A DNA stretch of 64,000 nucleotides from Dehalococcoidia bacterium (GCA_030753265.1 JASMCQ010000032.1:1-64000); one strand, 5' to 3'. Counted from the stretch's first letter, positions 27,244 to 36,469 are shown. Made by a program: numbers and translations. Notes: generated by a model from the letters alone, not told the origin.

Positions 27244-27416
27244 GCCCATCCTGAATGATTCACAGAGCGCCAGGCAGGCGCCTCATATTGGCGGGTCCTC
27301 ATAAGCCCGATCCCCAAAATCGGGGCCCGTGCTAGGGTCTCGGTGCCGGTAGTCGAGCAGATGGAAACGGCAGGCCGTGAGCGCCCTCGACGCGGCGGCC
27401 GGATAAGGGTAACTGA

Positions 27417-28241
27417 GTGACGGACCCGCGTAGTGACCGCATATCGCTGTGGCGGGAGCTGAGCCTCCGGGTGCGCAAGCCGGCAGGGCGAGGACACCGG
27501 GGAGATGACCCAGGACGGAAGCAGGCCGCGAGGTTCGAAGCCTCGGCGAAGAGGCGCCGGAGCGATGAGCCGGATGTTCTGGTGGACGCGCTGGCGGATT
27601 TGCTTCGTCCGGGCGATTCCCTCGTCGACATCGGCGCAGGCATCGGCCGGTGGACCGTTCCCCTGGCCCGGCTGGTCAAAAAAGTAACCGCCCTGGAGCC
27701 GTCCCCGGCCATGCTCGCCCGGCTGAGGGAGAACGCGTCCCTCCTCACCAACATCACTGTGGTGGAGTCCTCTTGGGAAGATGCGGAGGTCGGGCCCCAC
27801 GATGTGGCCCTGTGCTCCCATGCCATGTACTCGAACCCCGACCTGATGGCCTTCGTTTCCAAGATGGAGCGGGTGGCGCGAAGGCTCTGCGCGTTGGCCC
27901 TGAGGGTGCCGAGCCACGACGGGATTATCGGCGAGCTGGCCCAGCGCGTTCACGGGCGGTGGCACGACAGTCCCAACTTCATCCTGGCCTACAATATCCT
28001 TCTCGACGCGGGCATCTGCCCCAACGTCTCGATGGAACCGGAAGTGCGCTACTGGACCGACGAGACGTTCGACGGCGCGATGGGCCGGGCCAAGCGGCAC
28101 CTTCGCCTGGGGGAGTCCACGGCCTACGACGATACCATCCGCTCCGTGCTAAACCAGCGGCTCACGGCTCGCGACGGGCAATGGGTATGGCCGGATGGCA
28201 TGCGCTCCGCCCTGGTCTGGTGGAGCCCTCCTCGGACGTGA
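27417..28241 (+). CDS. Class I SAM-dependent methyltransferase
   Basis: 274 aa from a GTG start. The glycine-rich SAM motif LVDIGAGIGRWTVPLA lies near residue 70 and the acidic motif II VTALEPSP near 90, followed by a short LRENASLL helix. An N-terminal basic extension (residues 1-48) and a C-terminal helical region without known motif flank the Rossmann core. Substrate unknown. It begins 174 bases after tupC on the same strand, so it could be a distal member of that transcript, but nothing in the sequence links it to metal metabolism. Confidence 0.8.
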   Translation: MTDPRSDRISLWRELSLRVRKPAGRGHRGDDPGRKQAARFEASAKRRRSDEPDVLVDALADLLRPGDSLVDIGAGIGRWTVPLARLVKKVTALEPSPAMLARLRENASLLTNITVVESSWEDAEVGPHDVALCSHAMYSNPDLMAFVSKMERVARRLCALALRVPSHDGIIGELAQRVHGRWHDSPNFILAYNILLDAGICPNVSMEPEVRYWTDETFDGAMGRAKRHLRLGESTAYDDTIRSVLNQRLTARDGQWVWPDGMRSALVWWSPPRT

Positions 28242-28312
28242 GGCCGGCCCGGCTCCGTCCGGCGTGCCGTTGGCCGCACCAGCCCGGTTTTTCGTAAACG
28301 GATCGATTCCCG

Positions 28313-28386
28313 GTCCGTCATCCCGGCGAAGGCCGGGACCCAGCCGGCCCTGCTCTGGATTCCGGCCTTCGCCGGAAAGACGGTGG
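28313..28386. repeat. Dispersed palindromic repeat, family A (copy 2)
   Basis: TCATCCCGGCGAAGGCCGGGA (one arm, near 28319-28338) and TTCCGGCCTTCGCCGGAA (near 28360-28377) around cagccggccctgctct. Its reverse complement is nearly identical to 58231-58306, including the spacer and about 25 flanking bases, so both are copies of one roughly 110-bp mobile-looking palindromic element. Confidence 0.8.
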
Positions 28387-28469
28387 CCGGCGTGGATGAT
28401 GCCCAATTTCGCCGATGTAATGCTATCCACATAACAGAACGTTAGCGTTTAGCCAATTTGGTAATCACA

Positions 28470-28665
28470 GGATGTCATTCCGAGCGAAGCGAGGAATCAC
28501 TCATGCCCCGATTGAATCGGGGCACCACGGCCGACGAAAATGGACGCCGCCGCGTCATCCCGAGTCCTTCGCGGGAAGGACGAGGGATCTGGGGAGGCGG
28601 AGGAGAATCCCCACCCCAGATGCCTCGCCGCTGCGGCTGGCTCGGCATGACATTTCAGGAGCTAT
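28470..28665. repeat. Dispersed repeat, family D (copy 1)
   Basis: Begins TGTCATTCCGAGCGAAGCGAGG and includes CATGCCCCGATTGAATCGGGGC, TCATCCCGAGTCCTTCGCGG and CAGATGCCTCGCCGCTGCGG. The same succession of blocks, in the same order, is found at 36120-36405, with the block from 28555 to 28660 clearly matching 36296-36400. Non-coding. Confidence 0.75.
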
Positions 28666-28829
28666 CCCCCATGCCGCTTGCGACCGGCGCCACGAAATAT
28701 GAAGACCGTCCGGCGCCTTTCACCTGGTCCCCGGAGACAGAGGGAGGAAGAGCGGCCCCGGAGGGCATTTTCGACCCGATGGCAAGCATCGGCCAGAATG
28801 AGAATTATCCGCGTTAAGCTGGCTAGGTG

Positions 28830-29294
28830 CTAGGCCTGAGGCGCATCCTTGGGCAACAATTGATACTGAATCTCCCAATTCGCGTTCTGATTGAGAATTT
28901 CCAGCATCATCTCCATCTGCTCCCGGCTCCACCGCACCTTGCGGAAGCTGTCCGCGTGCAGGCACATCCGTGGCGGGCTCTCGAAGGTCCCCAGCGTGGC
29001 GTTTTCCAGGTTGGCGCCTTCCAGCTGCGCCTGGTGAAAGTTGGTGCCCTCCAGTTTGGCGCCGCTAAGGTCGGCGCAGCAGAGGTCGGCAAACCGGAAC
29101 TGGGCCTTGGTGCAGTCGGCGCCGCGAAGGGAGGCGTTGCTGAGCTTGACCCCGGCGAGGGGCGCTTCGGACAGGTCGCATCCGGAAAGATCGGCGCCGG
29201 ACAGGTCCACCTCGGCTCTGGGGTCCCGGTCCCGCAGGCGCTGGAACTCCGCCTTGTCGCTGCGGAGGATCGCTACGAGTTCACTCTTTTCCAA
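28830..29294 (-). CDS. Pentapeptide-repeat protein
   Basis: 154 aa from a TTG start at 29294 with GGGAGGTG upstream; the open frame extends 53 codons further but without a ribosome site. Residues 28-100 hold consecutive A(D/N)LxX pentapeptides (VDLSGADLSGCDLSEAPL, then SNASLRGAD, CADLSGAKLEG, EGANLENATLG), which fold into a right-handed quadrilateral beta helix. A non-repeat tail with REQMEMMLEILNQNANWEIQ follows. Such proteins include DNA-gyrase mimics of the Qnr/MfpA kind and many of unknown role. This one has too few repeats to call a gyrase inhibitor. Divergent from the MFS gene at 29762. Confidence 0.85.
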   Translation of the reverse strand: MEKSELVAILRSDKAEFQRLRDRDPRAEVDLSGADLSGCDLSEAPLAGVKLSNASLRGADCTKAQFRFADLCCADLSGAKLEGTNFHQAQLEGANLENATLGTFESPPRMCLHADSFRKVRWSREQMEMMLEILNQNANWEIQYQLLPKDAPQA

Positions 29295-29761
29295 GGCACA
29301 CCTCCCGGCCGAATAGAAATCGGCCGTTTCATGAAGTTTATCCCCATTTGGCCGGTCCCGGTCGCGGCCATCGCCACCGGTCAACGATCGCGAGACAGGA
29401 CGCGGCACACCGTCGGCGGTGTCGAGTGTATTCGGCAGCCCGCCGCTGGTCAAGCTGCCACCTCAACAAGACTGCCGGCACGTCCCCGCGAATCTCCCAG
29501 TGGACAAGTGGTCTCCTTCAACGTTACCATTCCCCAGTGACAACAAGCGCGGACTCCGGCGACAGATGGCCCGGCCCCGAAATTGAGTAGAAGCCGGTCC
29601 TCAGCCGAGCGACCCGTGATACCTTGTTCCCGGATACGTCGCGGCAATGAGCCCAGTAGAAGCGGCGATGCCACCTATTTCTGCCTCACGGCCCCGGACC
29701 CCATTCCGCCGGAGAAGCCGGAGCTTTTCGCCCGAAGGCTGATGCAGCCACTTAGATTCAA
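29295..29761. other. Divergent intergenic region
   Basis: 467 bases between a minus-strand pentapeptide-repeat gene and a plus-strand MFS gene. Both promoters should be here but no convincing -35/-10 pair was found. Short ORFs inside carry no domain. Confidence 0.4.
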
Positions 29762-30991
29762 TTGAAACTGACCGCTAGATTACATTCGGCAGCACATCCT
29801 CTCGCGATCCTGCGCCAGCGCAATTTCGGCCTGGTCTGGTCGGCTATCATGCTGACGGGGATGGGCCAGCAGATGGAGACGCTGGTACTGGCTTGGTTCG
29901 TGCTCAAGCTGACCGACTCCCCCTTCTTGCTGGGGCTGGCCGCGTCGGCCCGGATCAGCTTCAATTTCCTGGCCCTGTTCGCCGGGGCCGTCGCCGACCG
30001 GGTGCCCCGGCAGCTGCTCATGGCGTCAGCGGCGTTCCTCATGGCCTCCCTGGCCCTGGTGATGCTAGTTCTGATAGCGACCGATTCTCTCGAAACGTGG
30101 CACATCTTCGCCATAACCCTCGTGGGGGGGCTGGGCCGGATATTTCTCATGCCTGCCGCTCACTCTCTGACGGCCGACAGCGTTCCGGAGAACCGCATCT
30201 CCAACGCCGTGGCCTTGACCAACATGGGGATGAACATCACCCTCATCATCGGGCCGATTGTCGGTGGCCGGCTGTTTGAAGCACGCGGCCCAGAGGCAGC
30301 CTACGCCTTGATCGTTATTCTGTACTTCTCGGGTGGGATCGCCGCTCTGATGGTCAGGACCACCCGGTCAGCTATTTCCCGGCAGGCGGAGTCGGTATTC
30401 AGTACGGTGCTCCAGGGGTTGAAGTATGTGAAAGGGCAGCAGGTGATCTGGGCTGCCCTGCTGGCCGCCGTCATAATCAATCTCACCGGATTCCCCTTCC
30501 ATATCAGCCTCATGCCCATCTTCGCCCGGGATGTTCTGGGCAAAGGGCCGACGGAGCTGGGGATGTTGATGTCGGCCTTCGGCATCGGCGCCCTTGTCGG
30601 GTCCCTGGTCCTGGCTTCGGTCCAAGACCTGAAACACGCCGGCAAGCTGCTGGGGGTGGCTGTTGTAGTCTGGCACGCGTCCATGGTGGCGTTCGCTCAA
30701 TCGACCTTCTTCCCTCTTTCCCTGGCCATTCTGTTGGTCACGGGGATGGCATTCGCATCGACCCTGGTGTTGATCCTGACCGTTATTCTGCGGACGGCGC
30801 CACCCGAATTTCGAGGGCGCATCATGGGCCTGCGGGTCCTGGCTATCTACGCCCACTTCTTCGGGAGCCTGCTCTCCGGCGCCACCGCCGAGGCCTGGGG
30901 TGCGCCCCAAGCCGCTCGCATCAACGCCGTGGTCGGAATCACCCTGATAGGCACGCTGGCCTTCTTCGCACCCAAGCTTCGGCGGGCCTGA
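29762..30991 (+). CDS. MFS transporter (MFS_3/EntS-like exporter)
   Basis: 409 aa from a TTG start. Twelve predicted helices. N-terminal RQRNFGLVWSAIMLTGMGQQME and AGAVADRVPRQLL (loop 2-3 motif near residue 76) are typical of the MFS_3 group, which includes enterobactin exporter EntS and macrolide efflux proteins. PEFRGRIMGLRVLAIYAHFFGSLLSG near residue 345 matches the conserved loop between helices 10 and 11. Probably a drug or small-molecule exporter. Not closely related to the two MFS proteins at 6527 and 12022. Confidence 0.87.
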   Translation: MKLTARLHSAAHPLAILRQRNFGLVWSAIMLTGMGQQMETLVLAWFVLKLTDSPFLLGLAASARISFNFLALFAGAVADRVPRQLLMASAAFLMASLALVMLVLIATDSLETWHIFAITLVGGLGRIFLMPAAHSLTADSVPENRISNAVALTNMGMNITLIIGPIVGGRLFEARGPEAAYALIVILYFSGGIAALMVRTTRSAISRQAESVFSTVLQGLKYVKGQQVIWAALLAAVIINLTGFPFHISLMPIFARDVLGKGPTELGMLMSAFGIGALVGSLVLASVQDLKHAGKLLGVAVVVWHASMVAFAQSTFFPLSLAILLVTGMAFASTLVLILTVILRTAPPEFRGRIMGLRVLAIYAHFFGSLLSGATAEAWGAPQAARINAVVGITLIGTLAFFAPKLRRA

Positions 30992-31011
30992 TCCGAATCC
31001 AATAAGCAGCC

Positions 31012-31050
31012 GCGGTGGTTCGACAAGCTCACCACGAACGGGGGAAAAGC
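31012..31050. repeat. Dispersed repeat, family B (half copy)
   Basis: GGTTCGACAAGCTCACCACGAACGGGGG at 31018-31045, one arm of the family B palindrome seen at 3595 and 20108. The opposite arm is missing. Lies just after the MFS stop. Confidence 0.65.
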
Positions 31051-31247
31051 CCGGTCTCTCGGAACGTGCCGAACCCCGGTCCGCCTGAAACTCCGGGATC
31101 CCCGCCCGGCAACGCCAGTAGCACACCTTTGCGAAGTGGGAGCACCGAGAGCGGCCGGATGCCGGGAAAATGGGCCGGGCAGTTGCCTCTTCCGCGTCCC
31201 CCATGTACACTCGGCCCCACGATGGCCTCTCGTAGGGGGTGAAGGCA

Positions 31248-31448
31248 ATGGCCGTTCAAAAAGAGACCCTGGCCCGGATGATCCGTGACTTTCACGGCTT
31301 CGACCTTTCAGACGCGGAGATGGAGCTGGTCGGACTCGAACTCGATAGCTACCTCGCGGAGGTGGAAAAACTTCGAGACCTGGACCTATCCGGCGTAGTG
31401 TCCGGCCGCCTCCTGAACGTCGATGAAGGAGGCGAGGCTGATGGCTGA
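31248..31448 (+). CDS. Small GatC/AtzG-like amidase partner
   Basis: 66 aa from the ATG at 31248 (a GTG at 31239 is possible). Mostly helical, with LSDAEMELVGLELDSYLAEVEKLRDLDLSG followed by an extended tail. This pattern matches GatC and the AtzG type of small proteins that wrap around an amidase subunit. Its stop overlaps the start of the amidase (ATGGCTGA at 31441-31448), so the two are translated together. It probably stabilises that enzyme. No GatB is nearby, so a tRNA amidotransferase role is less likely than a free amidase complex. Confidence 0.65.
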   Translation: MAVQKETLARMIRDFHGFDLSDAEMELVGLELDSYLAEVEKLRDLDLSGVVSGRLLNVDEGGEADG

Positions 31449-32874
31449 CCTTGGACTGCTCAGGCTGACCATTTCGGAGATGGCGCCGAAAATCCGGGCC
31501 CGTGAGGTGTCTCCGGTGGAACTCACCGAGGCGGCCCTGGCCCAGGCGGACCGGCTCCAGCCCACCCTGAACTCCTTCATCACCCTGATGCACGACCAGG
31601 CGAGGAGCCAGGCGAAGGATCAGGAAGCGGCGCTGGCCCGAGGCGAGTACCGGGGACCGCTACAAGGTATCCCCATCGGTATAAAGGACAACATCGCCAC
31701 CGGGGGTACTCGCACCACGGTGGGCTCCAAAGTGCTCGCGGATAACGTTCCAGAGGAAGACGCCGAGGTGGTCCGGCGTTGCAAAGAGGCCGGCGCCATC
31801 ATCCTGGGCAAAGAGAACTTGGAGGAATTCGCCGCCGGAGTCACCTCGAACAATCCCCATTACGGCGCGGTGCACAACCCATGGAACCTGGACCATGTCC
31901 CCGGAGGGTCCAGCGGGGGAGGCGGGGCCAACGTGGCGGCGGGAGTCACCTTCGCTTCATTGGGCACGGACCTCGGCGGCTCGGTGCGCCTGCCGGGGAC
32001 TTTCTGCGGTGTGGTTGGCCTCAAGCAGACCTACGGCCGGGTGAGCCAGCGAGGCCTGCTGGTAACCAGCTTCAACGGCGACCATATTGGCCCGATGACC
32101 CGGTCGGTACGGGACAGCGCCCTGATGCTCCAGGCCATCGCCGGCTACGATCCGCTGGACCCCAGCACGGTGCCGGTGCTGGTGGCCGATTACTCAGCCG
32201 GCCTGGATGGAGGCCCGCGAGGGATGAAGATGGGCATTCCCTCCAACTACTACTTCGACCTGGTGGACGAGGAGGTGGAAAGGGCCGTCCGGCAGGCCAT
32301 CGCCGCCCTGGAGGAGCTGGGAGTCGAATCGAGAGAAATCAGCCTGCCCAGCATGAAGTATGCTGGGGCCATGCGCATCGCCGGCATGGCCGACAGCGTG
32401 GTGGCCCACGAGCCGTACATCAGGTCCAGCCGCCAGGACTACAGCCCCGACACTTTGTACCGCACCCTGGCCGGCCAGTTCGTCCTGGGCCGGGACTACT
32501 CCAAAGCCTTGAAGGTGCAACGGATCATCAAAGAGGAGCACGCCCGCATCCTCCAAGAGGTGGATTTTCTGGTGACACCCACGGCGCCGGTGGCTGCCCC
32601 GCCCATCGGCGCCAGGTCCCTCACCCTGAACGGCGCCGAGTACCTCATCCGCGGGCCGGGGTCGGGCATAATTTCCAGGTGCACCGCTCCCATGAACGGC
32701 ACCGGACTCCCGGCCATTTCGGTGCCCTGCGGGTTTACCCAGACGGGCCTCCCCATCGGGGTGCAGTTTATTGGCCGTCCCTTTGATGAAGGCACCCTGT
32801 TTCAGGCAGCCCTGGCTTATGAAGCCATATCCCCCAGCCTCGGCCGGTGGCCTGCCGTCCAAGATGGCAGCTAG
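31441..32874 (+). CDS. Amidase-signature family hydrolase (GatA/AtzE-like)
   Basis: 477 aa from the ATG at 31441 with AAGGAGGCGAGG upstream. The Ser-cis-Ser-Lys triad is complete: Lys82 in IGIKDNIATGG, the cis-Ser in VPGGSSGGGG (157 or 158), and nucleophile Ser181 in TDLGGSVRLPG. Hydrolyses an amide to an acid and ammonia. The preceding overlapping GatC-like gene and the absence of gatB point to a dedicated catabolic or biosynthetic amidase such as the AtzE-AtzG pair rather than Glu-tRNA amidotransferase, though GatA function with a distant GatB cannot be excluded. Confidence 0.88.
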   Translation: MADLGLLRLTISEMAPKIRAREVSPVELTEAALAQADRLQPTLNSFITLMHDQARSQAKDQEAALARGEYRGPLQGIPIGIKDNIATGGTRTTVGSKVLADNVPEEDAEVVRRCKEAGAIILGKENLEEFAAGVTSNNPHYGAVHNPWNLDHVPGGSSGGGGANVAAGVTFASLGTDLGGSVRLPGTFCGVVGLKQTYGRVSQRGLLVTSFNGDHIGPMTRSVRDSALMLQAIAGYDPLDPSTVPVLVADYSAGLDGGPRGMKMGIPSNYYFDLVDEEVERAVRQAIAALEELGVESREISLPSMKYAGAMRIAGMADSVVAHEPYIRSSRQDYSPDTLYRTLAGQFVLGRDYSKALKVQRIIKEEHARILQEVDFLVTPTAPVAAPPIGARSLTLNGAEYLIRGPGSGIISRCTAPMNGTGLPAISVPCGFTQTGLPIGVQFIGRPFDEGTLFQAALAYEAISPSLGRWPAVQDGS

Positions 32875-32992
32875 AACGGATTTGCCAAGGACGCCGCTCT
32901 GACATATCATGCTCTGTGGCGGCCGCCCGGCCGGTCCGGGCATTTGGGTTTGAGCCGGTTTTGAGAGCCGGGGATACAGCAAGGAGTGCAGC

Positions 32993-33583
32993 ATGATAGA
33001 CATGGCCGACATGATGTCAGTGATCCAGAAACACCGGGGCGATGCCGTGGTGGTGCCGGCACACCGCGCCGGCGTGGCCTGGCCCGAGTTCAGCGACAAT
33101 CAGGAGCGGGACATTTCCTCCGCTGCCATGAGCAAGTGCTCTTCCCTGGGCCTCGGGGTGTCCCTCGCGCAGCCCGGCACCAAGGTCATCATCATGGACG
33201 GCGACGGCAGCCTCCGGATGAACCTTGGCAGCATGGTGACGATCGCCAACAAGGGTCCCAAGAACCTGTACCACTTTGTACTTGAGAACGGGATGTACGC
33301 CACCACCGGGGGACAGCCCACTCCCGGAAAAGACATCGTGTCCTTCCGCGACATGGCCCGCGCGGCAGGGTACGCCGCGGCCTACGAGTTCGACGACCTG
33401 GAAGACTTTGCCACCCAGATCGGAAAGGTGCTGGGCGAGACCGGCCCGGTGTTTGTCTGCGTCAAAACGGTGCCCAACCCTCGCGGCCGGGGCCAGCGCG
33501 ACCAGGAGGGCGGCCAGCGGCACCGCCGCCGCAATAACGCCGAGGCCATGCACGGCCTACGCAAGGAGTTCGGCGTAGACTAG
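32993..33583 (+). CDS. ThDP-binding decarboxylase subunit (ComE/phosphonopyruvate decarboxylase-like)
   Basis: 196 aa. This is only the C-terminal, thiamine-diphosphate-binding domain: the ThDP motif begins MDGDGSLRMNLGSM near residue 67 and ends VLENGMYATTGGQ, with EF-loop residues as in sulfopyruvate decarboxylase beta subunit and phosphonopyruvate decarboxylase. Such enzymes need an N-terminal PYR-domain partner, but none is encoded beside it. The tail (RGRGQRDQEGGQRHRRRNNAE) is strongly basic. It may pair with a subunit encoded elsewhere. Preceded by the amidase operon at a 118-base distance, so co-transcription is possible. Confidence 0.75.
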   Translation: MIDMADMMSVIQKHRGDAVVVPAHRAGVAWPEFSDNQERDISSAAMSKCSSLGLGVSLAQPGTKVIIMDGDGSLRMNLGSMVTIANKGPKNLYHFVLENGMYATTGGQPTPGKDIVSFRDMARAAGYAAAYEFDDLEDFATQIGKVLGETGPVFVCVKTVPNPRGRGQRDQEGGQRHRRRNNAEAMHGLRKEFGVD

Positions 33584-33601
33584 TACCGCTTCTAGTGCAC
33601 T

Positions 33602-33662
33602 ATCAAGACACCTAACCGTAGGGGCGGGTATGAAACCCGCCCCTACGGTTAGGTGTCTTGAT
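33602..33662. terminator. Perfect 28-bp palindrome between convergent genes
   Basis: Arms 33602-33629 and 33635-33662 are exact reverse complements around the loop ATGAA. The centre CCGTAGGGGCGGGT pairs with ACCCGCCCCTACGG. It lies 18 bases after the ThDP gene stop (+) and 33 bases before the stop of the molybdenum hydroxylase gene (-). It can act as a bidirectional terminator or be a mobile palindromic repeat; perfect identity of the arms favours recent origin or selection. Confidence 0.7.
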
Positions 33663-33695
33663 GCGCGGTTGCAAAATATCCGCCTGAATCGGCTT

Positions 33696-36005
33696 CTACT
33701 GCTGGAGGTCCTTCGCCTGAAGCGCCTTCAGGATTGACCCGGGGGACATGGGCAGTCCGGGCATCCGGACACCAACGGCATGGTAAACGGCGTTGGCAAC
33801 AGCCCCCAGCACCGGGATGATGGTGACCTCGCCCACCCCACGCAGCCCGAAGGGGTGGCGCGGGTTCGAGACCTCGATTATGACCGTTTCGATCTCGGGG
33901 ACGTCCAGGCAGGTGGGCATACGATAGTCGAGGAAGCTCGAGTTGGCCATGGTGCCGTCCCCGGTGTAAAAGTACTCCTCGTTCAGTGCCCAGCCGATGC
34001 CCTGGACGGTACCGCCCTGCATTTGCCCTTCCACGAAGCCCGGGTGTATCGCCAGGCCGGCATCCAAGAACGCGGTAAAACGCAGGATGTCCACCTTCCC
34101 CGTCTCGGGGTCCACCTCCACGTCGACGATATTGCCGGCGAAGGACGGCCCAACCCCGGTTGAGTTGGCCGAGGCCGAACAGGTTATGGGGCCGCCGGTC
34201 CGCATGAGCCGGCGGGCCAGGTCTTTGAAGGTTATCCGGTCCGCCGGGTTCTTGGTGCAGATGAATGTGGCGTCCCGGAACTCGACATCCTCCGCTTGCA
34301 CCTCCCACAGCAGAGCCGCCCTGGCGCCCATCTGCCGCTTTATCTCCTCGGCCACCGCAATGGCCGCCAAGCCGGTATCAAAGGTGGTCCGGCTGCCGCC
34401 GCTGTTCCCGGTGTGGCCGACGGCGTCAGTATCTCCAACGTTTGACGTTACGTCCTCGACATCGAGGCCCAACACCTCGGCGGCCTGCATTGCCACGGTG
34501 GTGCGGGTGCCGGACAGATCAACGGATCCGGTGGTGAGGCTGATGGTGCCGTTGCTGTTGACGTTAATGGTGGCCGACGATGCCTGGCCCCCTTGCCAGC
34601 GGAATGCCACGGCCACTCCCCGGCCGCGGTTGGGACCTTCAAGGGGAGCACTGTAGTGAGGATGGGCCTTCATGGCTTCCTCCAGCTCCCGGCAGCCAAA
34701 CCGCGAGTGCGGCACCCCATTGGGCATTCTATCGCCCTCTTTGACGGCGTTCTTCAGCCGCAGGTCGATAGGGTCCATCCCCAGCGTTGCCGCCAATTCG
34801 TCGATGACCGATTCAACGGCGAAGGTAGCCTGAGGCTGCCCCGGAGCCCGGTAGCCCGACACCTTTTGCTTGTTGCAGACCACGTCATAGCCATCCACCA
34901 GCAAGTTCTCTATGTTGTATGGGGCCAAGCTGGTCATCGCGCCCCCACCCACGGGAGAGCCGGGGTAGGGTCCAGCCTCATAGGCCAGGTAGTGATAGCC
35001 CGCGTTGATGCGCCCGTCCTTTTTGGCGCCTATCTTGACCCGCATATGTGTGCCGGAGGCGGGGCCGCCGCCCTTGAACACCTCCTCACGGCTCATCACC
35101 ATTTTGACCGGACGGTTGCTCTTCCTGGAGAGAACGGCGGCAACCGCGTCCAGGTAGGTGACGGATTTGGCGCCAAAACCCCCGCCAACCTCCATGGGGA
35201 CAACCGTTACCATGGACTCGGGAAGGCCGAGGATGGCGGCGGTCGACGTCCGGATGGCGAAGACGCCCTGGGTGCTGGTCCAGATGGTGACCCGGCCATC
35301 GGCGCCCCAAGACGCCGTGGAGGCCTGGGGCTCGATATACCCCTGGTGGACGGTTTGAGTGTGAAACTCGCGCTCTATGACGACGTCGGCCTCCCGGAAC
35401 CCTTTCTCCACATCGCCCAGTTTGTGCTGAATGTGGCCGGCCACGTTGCTCTTCTCTCCGGTGTCATCGCCGGCGGCGAACCGCTCAACGCGAAACCTGG
35501 TGGTCATGTCATCGTGGAGGAGGGGCGCGTCCTTTTTCAAAGCATCGTGCAGGGTGAGGATCGCGGGCAGCACCTCGAAGTCGACGTCGATAAGCTTCAA
35601 GGCCTGTTCGGCGATATGGGCGTTGGTGGCCGCGACTGCCGCCACCGCGTGCCCGACGTAGAATACCCGGTCATTGGCCAGCACGTTCTCCGCCGCTATT
35701 CGGGCATTCCCGCGAATATCCGAGAAATCGATGCTCTTGTCCGCGATGATCGGAAAGTCCTTGGAGGTGGCGACGGCGGTAACTCCGGGCAGCGCCTCGG
35801 CCTTGGAGGTATCGATGGACCGGATCCGGGCGTGGGCATGGGGGCTTCGGAGAATCTTGCCATGCAGCAACCCGGCCGGGTGAATGTCCGCCCCGAATTT
35901 GGCGCCGCCGGTCACCTTGTCCACGGCGTCATGGCGGTCAGGCCTGGTGCCCAAGACCCGGTACTTCCCTGGACTCTTACTGTCTCGATCGACCGTAGTA
36001 GCCAT
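33696..36005 (-). CDS. Xanthine dehydrogenase-family molybdenum hydroxylase, large subunit
   Basis: 769 aa, the normal length of the Mo-binding subunit (XdhA/CoxL type). N-terminal RPDRHDAVDKVTGGAKFGADI, then molybdopterin motifs VPMEVGGGFGAKS near residue 268, GYRAPGQPQATFAVES near 380 and GHTGNSGGSRTT near 538. The catalytic Glu is in LRGVGEVTIIP near residue 724. Uses water to hydroxylate a carbon centre with a molybdenum cofactor. The FAD and 2Fe-2S subunits that normally sit beside it are absent here, so it is an orphan large subunit in this window. The MoeA proteins 20 kb away could serve it. Substrate unknown. Confidence 0.92.
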   Translation of the reverse strand: MATTVDRDSKSPGKYRVLGTRPDRHDAVDKVTGGAKFGADIHPAGLLHGKILRSPHAHARIRSIDTSKAEALPGVTAVATSKDFPIIADKSIDFSDIRGNARIAAENVLANDRVFYVGHAVAAVAATNAHIAEQALKLIDVDFEVLPAILTLHDALKKDAPLLHDDMTTRFRVERFAAGDDTGEKSNVAGHIQHKLGDVEKGFREADVVIEREFHTQTVHQGYIEPQASTASWGADGRVTIWTSTQGVFAIRTSTAAILGLPESMVTVVPMEVGGGFGAKSVTYLDAVAAVLSRKSNRPVKMVMSREEVFKGGGPASGTHMRVKIGAKKDGRINAGYHYLAYEAGPYPGSPVGGGAMTSLAPYNIENLLVDGYDVVCNKQKVSGYRAPGQPQATFAVESVIDELAATLGMDPIDLRLKNAVKEGDRMPNGVPHSRFGCRELEEAMKAHPHYSAPLEGPNRGRGVAVAFRWQGGQASSATINVNSNGTISLTTGSVDLSGTRTTVAMQAAEVLGLDVEDVTSNVGDTDAVGHTGNSGGSRTTFDTGLAAIAVAEEIKRQMGARAALLWEVQAEDVEFRDATFICTKNPADRITFKDLARRLMRTGGPITCSASANSTGVGPSFAGNIVDVEVDPETGKVDILRFTAFLDAGLAIHPGFVEGQMQGGTVQGIGWALNEEYFYTGDGTMANSSFLDYRMPTCLDVPEIETVIIEVSNPRHPFGLRGVGEVTIIPVLGAVANAVYHAVGVRMPGLPMSPGSILKALQAKDLQQ

Positions 36006-36469
36006 ACAACTTCCCTCACAGAAAGGTTGCCCGATTAGGTCGGGGTTAACAGACCAGGTGGCACCCCAGTCGGTACCAACGCGGTGCCGGTAATGTATGC
36101 TCCTCAGTCTCCGGCGTCAACCCCGCGTGAAGCGAGGAGTTTGGAGTGGCGGGTCGAGGCTGCGATGAATGGGCCCCGCACCAGATTCCTCGTCGCTGCG
36201 CTCCTCGGAATGACAAAGTAGCTCCCTTCCTCGGAATCTTTCATGCCCCGGTTGCATGGCGCACCACGGGCCACGAAGATGGGCACTGCCCTGTCATCCC
36301 GAGTCCTTCGCGGGAAGGACGAGGGATCTGTGGAGGTGGTGGAGAATCTCTGCCCAGATGCTTCGCCGCGGCGGCTGGCTCAGCTTGACACTTTCGGAGC
36401 AATGACGAAGTATCTTCCCTCTTCGGAATGACAATCCTAAGGCAGGCTGATGGTCTTAGGGCAAGAGCC
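36006..36469. other. Repeat-rich intergenic region
   Basis: 464 bases upstream of the molybdenum hydroxylase gene. Mostly occupied by repeat family D (36120-36432). A promoter for the hydroxylase should be in the first 120 bases; none with a good match was seen. Confidence 0.5.
36120..36405. repeat. Dispersed repeat, family D (copy 2)
   Basis: Contains GCGTGAAGCGAGGAG, CATGCCCCGGTTGCATGGC, TCATCCCGAGTCCTTCGCGG and CAGATGCTTCGCCGCGGCGG in the same order as 28470-28665. A second ATTCCTCGTCGCTGCGCTCC block (near 36185) adds an inverted unit to this copy. Non-coding. Confidence 0.75.

Larger units (their letters stand above)
28242..28829. other. Repeat-rich intergenic region
   Basis: 588 bases without a supported gene. 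Contains repeat family A (28313-28386) and repeat family D (28470-28665), described separately. No promoter or RNA gene recognised. Confidence 0.6.
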
